Origin: Chitinophaga pinensis
GTDB taxonomy: Bacteria > Bacteroidota > Bacteroidia > Flavobacteriales_D > Crocinitomicaceae
Assembly: GCA_945863605.1 (NCBI GenBank)
Contig: CAMAZP010000021.1
Coordinates: 1 to 55,026 of the forward strand
Length of the DNA stretch: 55,026 bases
Reading direction: 5' to 3'
The notes below the pieces were generated by a model that was not told the origin of the DNA, did not search any database, and saw only the letters and a program-made list of their open reading frames with translations. A program made the position numbers and the translations under genes. Of this stretch, positions 43,527 through 52,108 are shown in pieces. Position 1 is the stretch's first letter. Each line of letters opens with the position of its first letter.

Positions 43527-45393
43527 ATTTATAAAACTCTTCTTTTAAGAATTTTGATTCTTTCTTTTCAACTACCGAGAAATACATCAAACACGTTAGA
43601 ATTAAATACAAGGGTAAAGCCAAAAGCATAAATACGAGATAGACAATTTGACGAATCACATTTGACCAAAAAATGCCATTTGCGCCGTATGTATCCGCAA
43701 TTTTTATCACAAAATCGGCAAGCATATCTAATAAGTCGGGTATGTATGGTTCTTTTGTAAACTGGTTTACAATACTAAAAACAAAAGCAATCGGTTGAGA
43801 AAAAAGAAATCCAATTGCACCCAAAAGTAAAAGTCCAGCGATTGAATTAAAATAATTTGCCGTTCCATATTTAATTCCTTTCGAGATTTTTTCTTTCGTT
43901 GTTGCATTGTCAAATACAAATGCAGGAATCAAGAACTGGAAGAATGGAAGAAGTATTAAATAAAGGATTAAAAAATTCCAGGTTAATAAATAAACAGGAA
44001 TTAAAAGTACAGTAGTAAGCACTGAAATTTTCAGAAAATAAGTTTTTAGAAATGCAATAAATGATAACTCAAAATAACGATTGTTACCTATGTGATGTAG
44101 CACCTTACTAGTGACCAAACCAAAAAGAAGCAACCAACTTAAAGCCAAAACATAGTCAAACCAAAAATAAAATCCATAGCCAATTATGAATTCCATTTGT
44201 CCCGCCCAATCAAACCAATAGATTAGAAATAAATCCTCTGGACGCAAATAGTTACGGAGACTCACTAAAACTATAGCTAATATAAAAACGAATGAAAAAA
44301 TGAATGCGAATAGTTTTGAGAAATAGTTAGAATAATACATCAACGATTCTCGAATAAGTTCACCTAAACCTTTAACAGTATTAAAAACAGGTTCAAATTG
44401 GTTGGTGCTAGTGATTTCTTCTTCTTTTTCAACAAGTGATGGATATCTTTTAGCCAAATAAAAAGGATAAATCACAAAGGAAAAAAGCATCAAAATGAAA
44501 GAAAAAGCAATGATTCCAAGTTTCGACCAATCGGGCAAAGTATTGTAATGCCTAGTGACATAACTTTCTAAAAATCCGGCCATTATGATGAAAGGAACAA
44601 GTAGCAACATAATACGAACGCCACGTCGCATTGCTAGTTTTAAGCTTTGAAATCGCGTAAATGTACCAGGGAAAAGCCAGCCATTTCCGATGGTGATACC
44701 AGCTCCACCAGCAATAACAATAGCAGAAATTTCGAATGCGCCGTGAATCCAAATCCCAAGAAAACTAGTAATTAATAAACCTTTGGTGTAGAAATAATAT
44801 TGGAAAGCTCCAAGCATTACACCATTGCTAAAAAGCATAAGATGAGTTCCTACAGTGAAAAGCAATCCAACAAAAAAGGTTAAAAATGCGACCATTAAAT
44901 TGTTGGTTGTAATGCGAATAAACATTGACATTTGATCTATACTTTGATAGACACCCAAAGGATTTCCGGATTCGATATTGGAAATAGTCATATCAACATA
45001 GTCGTCGCCCATTACCACACGCGGAAAATCTGGATTGATAATAGTGGAAACCACTCCAATTCCTGCATAAATTAAAAAGGCAATCAAAGCCGTCAATAAG
45101 GTTTTGCGAGCGCGATAAATTTCTAGCGGAATCTCAGTTGTAACCTGGCGAAGAAGTGTTTTAAAAGAATCTTTTTTGTATTTGTTAACTCCAATAAAAA
45201 CATTTTGAGCCAATTGATTGAGGTAAACGCGAACTGTTCTTCGTTGGTAATGTGTTTGTGTGTATGCTAAATCGTCGGTAATATCAATATAAAGATTACT
45301 AAGCTCTTCTGGGTTAGCTTTCGTTTGGCTGTTTAGATTTTCAAAACGTTGCCATTTTTCTTTATTTTCTGAAATAAATTTAGTTTCCCTCAT
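43480..45393 (-). CDS. SpoIIM-like membrane protein with extra C-terminal membrane domain
   Basis: 637 aa from MRETKFISENKEKWQRFE, the usual family start; an in-frame ATG at 45456 would add 21 residues within the HMA gene. Residues 1-330 are a stage II sporulation M-like protein (YQRRTVRVYLNQLAQNVF, NNLMVAFLTFFVGLLFTVGT, IWIHGAFEISAIVIAGGAG). Residues ~340-620 add about six TM helices not present in ordinary SpoIIM proteins; no family recognised. First of the five MoxR-cluster genes; overlaps the DUF4129 gene and follows the HMA gene by 32 bp. Confidence 0.85.
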   Translation of the reverse strand: MRETKFISENKEKWQRFENLNSQTKANPEELSNLYIDITDDLAYTQTHYQRRTVRVYLNQLAQNVFIGVNKYKKDSFKTLLRQVTTEIPLEIYRARKTLLTALIAFLIYAGIGVVSTIINPDFPRVVMGDDYVDMTISNIESGNPLGVYQSIDQMSMFIRITTNNLMVAFLTFFVGLLFTVGTHLMLFSNGVMLGAFQYYFYTKGLLITSFLGIWIHGAFEISAIVIAGGAGITIGNGWLFPGTFTRFQSLKLAMRRGVRIMLLLVPFIIMAGFLESYVTRHYNTLPDWSKLGIIAFSFILMLFSFVIYPFYLAKRYPSLVEKEEEITSTNQFEPVFNTVKGLGELIRESLMYYSNYFSKLFAFIFSFVFILAIVLVSLRNYLRPEDLFLIYWFDWAGQMEFIIGYGFYFWFDYVLALSWLLLFGLVTSKVLHHIGNNRYFELSFIAFLKTYFLKISVLTTVLLIPVYLLTWNFLILYLILLPFFQFLIPAFVFDNATTKEKISKGIKYGTANYFNSIAGLLLLGAIGFLFSQPIAFVFSIVNQFTKEPYIPDLLDMLADFVIKIADTYGANGIFWSNVIRQIVYLVFMLLALPLYLILTCLMYFSVVEKKESKFLKEEFYKFGKRDRFKETKDFED

Positions 45394-45425
45394 TGATTGA
45401 AGTAAAAATAAAGAAAAAAAATTAC

Positions 45426-45770
45426 CTACTGCTTCATCCCACCTGGTTGGCAACAAAGCGGTAATTTTTGAACGGCTTCGTTTTTCGCTTTTTGATCATC
45501 GGCGTCATATCCAATTTCGTTGATTATTTGTTTGATTTGCGCTTCTGTTATTTTTGAGGTTGAGAATTTCACCGTTAACTTTTTGCTTTCAAGGTCTAAT
45601 TCTGCAAATTTAATTCCGCTGGTGTAGTTTAATTTTCCTTCGATACGTTCTTTACAATCACCACATTCCGCGGATGTTTGAATAATGATTGTTTTGAATT
45701 TTTCTGCTTTTTGTGAAAATCCAATTGTTCCAATGAAGATAAAAAGGGATAAAAAAAGTAAGTGTTTCAT
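45426..45770 (-). CDS. exported heavy-metal-associated (HMA) domain protein
   Basis: 114 aa from the ATG at 45770 (MKHLLFLSLFIFIGTIGFSQ signal peptide); the longer frame from 45878 would overlap the TonB receptor gene. The HMA ferredoxin-like fold covers ~25-95, with C36-G-D-C39 (SAECGDCKERIE) in the metal-binding position and a CC pair near the C-terminus (PLCCQPGG). It likely binds Cu(I) or another soft metal in the periplasm. It sits 10 bp after the TonB receptor gene. Confidence 0.88.
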   Translation of the reverse strand: MKHLLFLSLFIFIGTIGFSQKAEKFKTIIIQTSAECGDCKERIEGKLNYTSGIKFAELDLESKKLTVKFSTSKITEAQIKQIINEIGYDADDQKAKNEAVQKLPLCCQPGGMKQ

Positions 45771-45780
45771 GTTTTGTTTT

Positions 45781-48063
45781 TTAGTGATTATGATTTTCGT
45801 GATCATCTGAATGTTCTTCATGTTTCGGGGCTTTTTCCTTGGATTGAGCGAGAGAAAAACGCAGTCCCGCATAAACATTTATTCCCATAATTGGTCCCCA
45901 ACTATTAGTTGCATCAAAAGTGCTACTAAAAGGATTTTGTGCGTCAATGATTGGGTTTTGTTGTTTGAAGTTGCTTAAGTTTTCTCCTCCCAAATAAAAG
46001 TTCCATTTCTTATAAATGTAAGTTATTTGTCCATTTACCATCGGATAAATCTGACCTTTCGTATTGAATAAAATCAAGGTTGTATCTGCGCTATTGGTTT
46101 GAACAGGTAAACGAGAAGCTCCAAAAACAGAACAAGTTAAATCAAATTCCCAGCGTTTATTACGCGTTTTATAAGCTAAATTCATAAATCCTCGATTTCT
46201 AGGAATCATCACTTGTTGACGCATTTCACCTCCGTATGATGCTTTTACATCCAAGAATTTATAAGCCAAGCGAACATCGAAATTTTTAAAGGGAGACAAA
46301 CTCAATTCGGTTTGAAAACTATTCGAATAAGAAGCATTTTCTAGATTAGTGAAAACAATAGCATTTACACTTTCGTCTCGGTCAACCACTAATTGATTCG
46401 TAAAACGAGTGTGGTAATAATCAATACTGATGGATGCTTTTTGTCCTCCAAATTTAAATTCATGAACGATTGATGTACCTGCGTTCCAAGAGATTTCTGG
46501 TTTTGTTTCTGTGGGTGCAATCCATTCTTTGGAGTTGGCAAGCAAAGAAATGTTATCAATGATATAATTCGGTACACGCCAGCCCTTTCCAATTGTGAAA
46601 CGAATATCTGTAAATTCAGATGCGCTGTATTTCGTGTGAATTCTTGGTGAAAATTGACTACTATATAAATTGTGATAATCATATCGAGCACCAAAAACAC
46701 CAGTAAATCGAGCACCTGTAAACGTATATTCTCCGAAAACGCCGGGAACAATTTCTGTTCGATTTTGAACTAAAGAATCTGCTTGTTGGGTAATTGCAAG
46801 GGCAACAAGACTTCCCCCAATTTTGATTTTATGGTCGCTTGTGCCAATGATATCGTCATAAATGGCATTGATGTATCCTCGTTTTTCAGTTCCATCAAAC
46901 ATACGTAGTCCAAATTGACCATCCATTGTTTGATACTTCAGATTGTAAAGAATTCCTAAAGATCGCATCGGTTTTTTACCAAAAAATCCTGTTTTAGCAA
47001 AGACGTCGATGTGTCTAGAATTTAATAGCACACCATAATTCGCTGTAGGATTTACAATTGAAGGTTTTCCTCTGTAAAAACCAGTTTGTCCACCTACTTT
47101 TCGATCTTGATACGCATTAAATCCAAATTGTATTTCTTTGTTTTTGCCATCAAAATCCCAACGGTTCATAAATGCGATATTATCACCCATTGGTAGGTCG
47201 CGAAAACCGTCACTGTTATGGTCGATATTTCCGTAAACAGTAGATGCGTGCGCTAACCAACCGGTGCTCCATTTTTCGTTTAATTTATAGCCAGCATTGA
47301 GATTTAACTCAGAACGACCAAATGCACTTTGATATATATTGAGATAAAAACGCTCCATTTCCTTCGGTTTTTTCAATTCCAAATTCACCAAGCCCGCCAT
47401 AGATTCGTAGCCATTCACAACGTTCCCTGTGCCTTTCGTAATTTGAATGGATTCTATCCACGTACCAGAAATTGATTGAAGTCCAAACGAGCTTTCTAAT
47501 CCTCGTAAATACGGTATATTTTCCAATTGAATTTGTGTGTAAACACCATCTAACCCCATCATTTGTATTTTCTTAGCGCCAGAAACTGCATCGGTAAGGT
47601 TCACATCAACAGATGCATTTGTTTCAAACGATTCTGAAAGATTACAACACGCCGCTTTGCGTAATTCTGCTGATGTTAACTCCTCGACGTGTAAAGTTTT
47701 CAGTTTAGATATGCCGTGCGAATTTCGTTTGAAACTAATCACCACTTCATCTAATAATTTCTCAGAATACAATGTTACATTAAGAGAAACAAAGCGATCT
47801 TTTTTATCGAGAATAATTGTGTCTGGATAATAACCGAATGCAGAAATTACAAGCGTATCGGGTAATAATTTTGGTAAAACGAGTTCAAAAGTTCCTTCTT
47901 CGGAAGTAATTACCCCCGTTTTAGCATGAATTAATTTGACTTTTGCTCCAAAAAGTGTTTTTTTTGAGATGGAATCAGCGCCTTGCACCAATCCCTTTAT
48001 TTGGGCGTTAAATGATGAGTAACAACCGAAACTCAACAAAACGCTTAACACGAGTTGTTTCAT
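45781..48063 (-). CDS. TonB-dependent receptor with His-rich tail, likely metal uptake
   Basis: 760 aa with signal peptide (MKQLVLSVLLSFGCYSSFNA). Residues ~22-105 are a carboxypeptidase-regulatory-like domain, ~120-225 the plug (KIQMMGLDGVYTQIQLENIP), and ~230-745 the 22-strand barrel, ending with strand NVYAGLRFSLA. A metal-binding tail, KHEEHSDDHENHNH, follows. With the HMA protein and HYC_CC_PP protein around it, a copper or other divalent metal ligand is likely; this is inference. 43 bp after the HYC_CC_PP gene. Confidence 0.92.
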   Translation of the reverse strand: MKQLVLSVLLSFGCYSSFNAQIKGLVQGADSISKKTLFGAKVKLIHAKTGVITSEEGTFELVLPKLLPDTLVISAFGYYPDTIILDKKDRFVSLNVTLYSEKLLDEVVISFKRNSHGISKLKTLHVEELTSAELRKAACCNLSESFETNASVDVNLTDAVSGAKKIQMMGLDGVYTQIQLENIPYLRGLESSFGLQSISGTWIESIQITKGTGNVVNGYESMAGLVNLELKKPKEMERFYLNIYQSAFGRSELNLNAGYKLNEKWSTGWLAHASTVYGNIDHNSDGFRDLPMGDNIAFMNRWDFDGKNKEIQFGFNAYQDRKVGGQTGFYRGKPSIVNPTANYGVLLNSRHIDVFAKTGFFGKKPMRSLGILYNLKYQTMDGQFGLRMFDGTEKRGYINAIYDDIIGTSDHKIKIGGSLVALAITQQADSLVQNRTEIVPGVFGEYTFTGARFTGVFGARYDYHNLYSSQFSPRIHTKYSASEFTDIRFTIGKGWRVPNYIIDNISLLANSKEWIAPTETKPEISWNAGTSIVHEFKFGGQKASISIDYYHTRFTNQLVVDRDESVNAIVFTNLENASYSNSFQTELSLSPFKNFDVRLAYKFLDVKASYGGEMRQQVMIPRNRGFMNLAYKTRNKRWEFDLTCSVFGASRLPVQTNSADTTLILFNTKGQIYPMVNGQITYIYKKWNFYLGGENLSNFKQQNPIIDAQNPFSSTFDATNSWGPIMGINVYAGLRFSLAQSKEKAPKHEEHSDDHENHNH

Positions 48064-48106
48064 ATTAAAATTTAAAGATTAAGACAATAATTTTCAGTCT
48101 AATCTT

Positions 48107-48529
48107 CTAAATTCTAAATATTTGTTGTTTGATAAGTAATGCCTTTCCCCAAGGATTAGGGGGTGGATCTTTGCCTTTATTAGTTATTAAGACAGTATTA
48201 GCAAGCGCGAATTCACTCGAATACTCTGCTTTTATTTCTCTAGTTTGAAAATAGTAATCGGTAAAATGAAATTGATTCCAAGTAACGGAATAATCAAGTT
48301 TTAATTGAATTAAATCTATTTCATCATGACAACAATCATCCTTTTCATTCTCCTCAGATTGACAGCAAGGAGGTAAGTCAGATCGCTCATTTTCACAATG
48401 ATTCTCCGTATTTATGAAATAAGAACGAAATATCCCATCTTCTTCACAAGCATGCGTAAACACTGGAATTCCAATATTTCCTATAAAAAGAATTAAAGCA
48501 AAGAAGAAAATGATAATTCCTTTAATCAT
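48107..48529 (-). CDS. HYC_CC_PP family protein
   Basis: 140 aa from MIKGIIIFFFALILF; a longer frame from 48595 is not supported, since the promoter lies within it. N-terminal signal helix, then the family's three landmarks: FTHAC in place of HYC, two CC pairs (PPCCQ, DDCCHDE) and PPPNPW near the C-terminus. These small Cys/His-rich exported proteins accompany TonB receptors for metals in Bacteroidota; a metal-sensing or binding role is suggested by the residues. First gene of the minus-strand run. Confidence 0.85.
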   Translation of the reverse strand: MIKGIIIFFFALILFIGNIGIPVFTHACEEDGIFRSYFINTENHCENERSDLPPCCQSEENEKDDCCHDEIDLIQLKLDYSVTWNQFHFTDYYFQTREIKAEYSSEFALANTVLITNKGKDPPPNPWGKALLIKQQIFRI

Positions 48530-48533
48530 GGAA

Positions 48534-48564
48534 CAAAGGTAAAGAAAGTAATTGAAGGAACAAA
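48534..48564 (-). promoter_or_regulatory. full -33/-7 promoter, 4 nt before HYC_CC_PP start
   Basis: On the minus strand: TTTG (48564-48561), a 19-nt spacer, TACCTTTG (48541-48534), then ttcc and ATG at 48529. This is a perfect match to the Bacteroidota consensus TTTG-N19-TAnnTTTG. The transcript start would fall at the ATG. Confidence 0.75.
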
Positions 48565-48590
48565 TAAAAGGGATTCCGAAACGAAACCCC
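48565..48590 (-). terminator. terminator of the 48613 T9SS gene, adjoining the next promoter
   Basis: Minus strand: GGGGTTTC/GGAATCCC stem (8 bp with two G-U pairs), 5-nt loop GTTTC, then TTTTA. The T-tract runs directly into the -33 TTTG of the next promoter. Confidence 0.65.
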
Positions 48591-48612
48591 TTCAATTTAA
48601 GATTATTGGAAA

Positions 48613-49629
48613 TTATTTCTTTACGAATTTTTTTACTTGAACTCCTCTTGTATTTTGAAGTTTTACAAAGTAAATTCCTGCGCTAAATGAAGAAATATCA
48701 AGTGTTTTTGAGATAGCGTTATTAACTAAAACTTCTCCATTTACATTCATTACTGAATAGTTGAAATCACCTTCCGTATTGATATTTAATATTTGTTCTG
48801 CTGGATTTGGATATAAATCAAACTTCCCTATATTATTTTCTGCTAAACCAATATAATCGTTTGGCATATCTTTGGACAAAACTAACGTGCTTTCATTATT
48901 GAGTACCAGAGAGGATAATTTGATAGTTAATACAACAAAAATTGGATAATTCGATGTTGAATAATCATAATATTCGTACCATTCACGAACAAGAGTAACT
49001 GGTTGTTCACCAATAAATGCATTGAAAATAACAGTATTTAGAGTATCTGTGATGTAATACCTAATTACATTGTTGTAATCGTTTTGTTGTAATTTCAATG
49101 TTCCAACACCATCAATAGTCGAATAAGAACCACCATCAGCAATAGTATCAATTGGAACAAGAGGATTAGCGCTAATGATGTTTCCGTCTAATGGATCGTA
49201 TATTTCGTCGTTTAAAGCAAATGGGTAATTATTTAATTTTTGATTGTCAACATTCCAATTAACATAAACGTCTCCAAGGTTTGATTCAGAAAAAACGTTC
49301 CCTTGTGATATGCGTTCAGTAGTTGTTGAATTATAATAAGTAGTTAATAAATCACCAATACTATATTTTTTTGTTGCACCAACAAAAATTGAATCTACAC
49401 TTGTAGCATTTACAGCACTAACAGACAAGTTCTTAGTTATTTGTTGAACACCCAACAAATTACTGTAGTCCCAAGTTACTCCTCCTCCAGTAATGTTTTC
49501 ATAACGAACAGCATTAGAATCACATAAATAAAGTGTTGCTGAAGTTCCAACTGCTGGTTCGTTTACTGAAGTCATTTGTGCAAAAGAAAACAATGGTAAA
49601 ATGGTCAAGGTAAATAATAATTTTTTCAT
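48613..49629 (-). CDS. T9SS type A sorting domain protein, unknown function
   Basis: 338 aa from MKKLLFTLTILPLFSFAQ at 49629; a 17-residue upstream extension lacks signal-peptide logic. Residues ~20-250 are beta-rich with repeated Y/N/T (TWDYSNLLGVQQITKN, YVNWNVDNQKLNNYPF), a pattern seen in many exported Bacteroidota proteins of unknown function. The C-terminal Por domain starts near FDLYPNPAEQILNIN and ends GVQVKKFVKK. A TAnnTTTG box sits about 48 nt upstream (49678-49685). Confidence 0.88.
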   Translation of the reverse strand: MKKLLFTLTILPLFSFAQMTSVNEPAVGTSATLYLCDSNAVRYENITGGGVTWDYSNLLGVQQITKNLSVSAVNATSVDSIFVGATKKYSIGDLLTTYYNSTTTERISQGNVFSESNLGDVYVNWNVDNQKLNNYPFALNDEIYDPLDGNIISANPLVPIDTIADGGSYSTIDGVGTLKLQQNDYNNVIRYYITDTLNTVIFNAFIGEQPVTLVREWYEYYDYSTSNYPIFVVLTIKLSSLVLNNESTLVLSKDMPNDYIGLAENNIGKFDLYPNPAEQILNINTEGDFNYSVMNVNGEVLVNNAISKTLDISSFSAGIYFVKLQNTRGVQVKKFVKK

Positions 49630-49677
49630 AGAATGATGTTTAAAGTAGAATTCTCTATTTAAGATTAGTTTTGATTT

Positions 49678-49685
49678 CAAAATTA
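49678..49685 (-). promoter_or_regulatory. -7 promoter box for the 48613 T9SS gene
   Basis: The minus strand reads TAATTTTG, matching TAnnTTTG, 48 nt before the ATG at 49629. Confidence 0.4.
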
Positions 49686-49878
49686 ATAAAAAACTTAATT
49701 TAACTAATCAGAGAGGTCCTTTTATATTCAATATCTTGATACGTTAAATAGAAGTACTTAGTTAAAATAAATATTTTTACAAGCTAATTAATCAATAACC
49801 AAAATTATAGTTACTAAGAATAATTAAAATTGTTAAATTATATATTTGATTTTTTTTAAATTTTGCAAAATTGAATAC

Positions 49879-49886
49879 TACCTTTG
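49879..49886 (+). promoter_or_regulatory. -7 promoter box for the DUF5777 operon
   Basis: TACCTTTG fits TAnnTTTG, 11 nt before the ATG at 49898. A TTTG lies 13 nt upstream, closer than the usual 19. Confidence 0.5.
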
Positions 49887-49897
49887 AAAAAATATGC

Positions 49898-50797
49898 ATG
49901 AACATCATAAAATTAGTTTTATTAGTATTGGTTTGTAATTTTAATTTTTCATTTTCACAAGAGACGGAAGAGGAGAACTTTGAAGAACCAACAACATTTT
50001 CAAACACACGAGTTATCAGTGGTCATTCAGTAGTAACAGCTGAAAAAGGAATGTTTGATGTGCGAATTGAACATCGTTTTGGAGATATTGCTGGAACAAA
50101 TGGTGGAGCACAAAGTATGTTTGGATTCGATAATTTATCAGATATGCGAATTGCTTTGGAATATGGAATCACTGATGAATTAATGGTTGGATTTGGACGT
50201 TCAAAAGGAGCAAGAAATGCACCTAATTCCATTTCACCTTACAGCTCTTTGTTAGATGGATTTGTTAAATACAGTATTTTACAACAGAAAAAAGGGGAAA
50301 TGCCATTGTCAATGACGGTAGTTTTAGGCTCAACGTTTACATACATGAAAGCTTCTACTGACGAATCTCAAGTGAATTATTTCCCGAAAACAGCTCATCG
50401 TTTTGCTTATTTCACTCAATTAAACCTTGCAAAACATTTTGGTGACCGATTTTCAATTGCTTTGATGCCTACTTATGTTTATCGAAATTATGTGGCGTCG
50501 GATGACCAAAATGGTATGTTCGCTTTAGGAGGTGCATTTCGCTTGCGATTAACCAAACGTTTTGCATTGCTTACCGAATATTATCAAACATTTAATAGTA
50601 ATGGTTTAAGACAAATCGGTTACCAAAACAGTTTGGGTATAGCATTGGAGTGGTTTACCTTTGGACATAATTTCACTATTAACTTTACAAATTCAACAGG
50701 CCTTGGCGAGACACAATTTATTCCTTACACAGCTGAAAATTGGTTAGATGGACAATTTAGGTTTGGTTTTTGCGTAGGTAGAAAATTCTCATTTTAA
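49898..50797 (+). CDS. DUF5777 family outer-membrane beta-barrel protein
   Basis: 299 aa from MNIIKLVLLVLVCNFNFSFS, a signal peptide; an in-frame TTG at 49871 lies upstream of the -7 box, so it is rejected. Residues ~30-299 have alternating aromatic/polar strands (RVISGHSVVTAEKGMFDVRI, LTEYYQTFNSNGLRQIGYQN) and end in F (GRKFSF), the mark of an outer-membrane barrel. DUF5777 proteins in Bacteroidota often precede YceI genes. Role unknown; a porin or anchor for the downstream heme proteins is inferred. Confidence 0.87.
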   Translation: MNIIKLVLLVLVCNFNFSFSQETEEENFEEPTTFSNTRVISGHSVVTAEKGMFDVRIEHRFGDIAGTNGGAQSMFGFDNLSDMRIALEYGITDELMVGFGRSKGARNAPNSISPYSSLLDGFVKYSILQQKKGEMPLSMTVVLGSTFTYMKASTDESQVNYFPKTAHRFAYFTQLNLAKHFGDRFSIALMPTYVYRNYVASDDQNGMFALGGAFRLRLTKRFALLTEYYQTFNSNGLRQIGYQNSLGIALEWFTFGHNFTINFTNSTGLGETQFIPYTAENWLDGQFRFGFCVGRKFSF

Positions 50798-50808
50798 AAA
50801 GTAAAATC

Positions 50809-51348
50809 ATGAAAAACACAACAATTTATTTGCTTTATTTTGCATTCCTTGGTTTATCGACTTCTGTTGCATTTATTCCAACAGATCATTTTGAAGTTGC
50901 CGATGGCTATTCGATAGATTTTAAAAGTAAAGATCCATCTGGAACTTTTAAGAAAATGGAAGGTGATATTGATTTTGATGCTTTGAATTTAGAATCAAGT
51001 AAATTCAATCTTAAAATTGATGTTTCTTCGATTTCTACTGGAAATGGTATGCAGAATAAAAAAGCACAAACGGAAGAATGGTTTGATGCTAAAAAACACC
51101 CAATGATTAAATTTGTTTCTACTAAAGTTGAAAAAAAAGGTAGCGATTACAGCATTGTTGGAAATCTAACGATGAAAGGAATTACAAAAACAGTTACGAT
51201 TCCTGCAACACTTTCAGAGTCTGGAAATAAAATCACGTTTAAAGGAAATTTTAATGTCAATCGCATGGATTTCAAAGTTGGAAAGAAAAGTGATATCGTT
51301 CCTGATGTTATGAAAATCACGTATGTTGTTCCTGCTGTAAAGAAATAA
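50809..51348 (+). CDS. YceI family lipid-binding protein
   Basis: 179 aa with an N-terminal signal helix (MKNTTIYLLYFAFLGLSTSV). YceI lipocalin-like features: GYSIDFKSKDPSGTFKKMEGDIDFDALNLESSKFNLKI is the conserved opening (quoted in parts: DFKSKDPSGTFKK, FNLKIDVSSISTG), then TEEWFDAKKHPMIKFVSTKV and GNLTMKGITKTVTIPATL. YceI proteins hold isoprenoids such as polyprenyl quinones in the periplasm. 11 bp after the DUF5777 gene, 3 bp before the next; clearly an operon. Confidence 0.93.
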   Translation: MKNTTIYLLYFAFLGLSTSVAFIPTDHFEVADGYSIDFKSKDPSGTFKKMEGDIDFDALNLESSKFNLKIDVSSISTGNGMQNKKAQTEEWFDAKKHPMIKFVSTKVEKKGSDYSIVGNLTMKGITKTVTIPATLSESGNKITFKGNFNVNRMDFKVGKKSDIVPDVMKITYVVPAVKK

Positions 51349-51351
51349 TTA

Positions 51352-51741
51352 ATGTTTAAACATTATTTTATACTTGCAATAATTAGCGCCATTATCTCTT
51401 CAATAGTTGGAAGTTTATATGCGACGTATTATTACAAGTTGCTTTTTGACTTTTCAATGGTGTTGCCAGTTTGGAAAATTGTTGCTGCTTATTTTTCCAT
51501 TTCTTTGATTGCAGCTGGAATTCGCTTTCTTTTCGATTTTTTACTAGCTAAATGGGGAGAATTAGTTTTTAATGTACTTTTTGGTGCTCTTACGATCGCA
51601 AGTATTATTCATCCTATTTTAATGAATGGCGATTTCGAAATGGCTGAAATGTATCCGGGATTTGCGATACCATTGTACTTTATTTTAACCTTAATTTGGT
51701 TGGCTTTAGCACCAGCTTTTATAAAAAAACCATTAAAATGA
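51352..51741 (+). CDS. four-TM membrane protein in the YceI operon
   Basis: 129 aa with four TM helices (~5-25, ~42-64, ~68-90, ~103-122). No family recognised. Position between a quinone-binding-type protein (YceI) and a cytochrome c lipoprotein suggests an inner-membrane partner, but nothing in its residues shows heme or quinone sites; a single His lies in helix 3 (SIIHPILM). Its stop overlaps the next start in ATGA. Confidence 0.75.
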   Translation: MFKHYFILAIISAIISSIVGSLYATYYYKLLFDFSMVLPVWKIVAAYFSISLIAAGIRFLFDFLLAKWGELVFNVLFGALTIASIIHPILMNGDFEMAEMYPGFAIPLYFILTLIWLALAPAFIKKPLK

Positions 51742-52079
51742 AATTTTTAGCAAGTCTATCAATTTGTATACTTCTTTTTAGTTGCACAAAAGATAAAGTA
51801 GCAGGAACGATAGTCGATCCAAATTGTACAGATTCCGTATCATTTTCAACTGATATTTGGCCAATTATTGAACAAAATTGTACAAGTTGTCATAATGTTG
51901 GAAACACTACGGGTTATACATTAACAAATCATACTACTATTTCATCGAATGCAAGTGCTATTATTGGTTCCATGAAAGGCTCAGGATTTCAATTAATGCC
52001 TCAAGGTGGACCTGCATTAGCTGATTCATTAGTGCAACGTTTTCAGTGTTGGGTTAGTCAAGGAAAGAAAAACAATTAA
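51738..52079 (+). CDS. mono-heme cytochrome c-like lipoprotein
   Basis: 113 aa from MKFLASLSICILLFSC; an earlier in-frame ATG at 51696 is inside the preceding gene. Lipobox Cys is C16. The heme c site is C48-T-S-C51-H52 (NCTSCHN) and M87 in LMPQGGPALADS fits the axial Met of the small cytochromes that end W-x2-GxxNN (here CWVSQGKKNN). Membrane-anchored periplasmic or outer-membrane electron carrier. Coupled to the 4-TM gene by ATGA. Confidence 0.87.
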   Translation: MKFLASLSICILLFSCTKDKVAGTIVDPNCTDSVSFSTDIWPIIEQNCTSCHNVGNTTGYTLTNHTTISSNASAIIGSMKGSGFQLMPQGGPALADSLVQRFQCWVSQGKKNN

Positions 52080-52108
52080 ATATAAATCTAAAATCTTAAA
52101 TATAGATT

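Noticed and set aside
49871..49897. TTG start at 49871 for the DUF5777 gene
   Set aside because: The -7 promoter box (49879-49886) lies after it and the ATG at 49898 begins a proper signal peptide.
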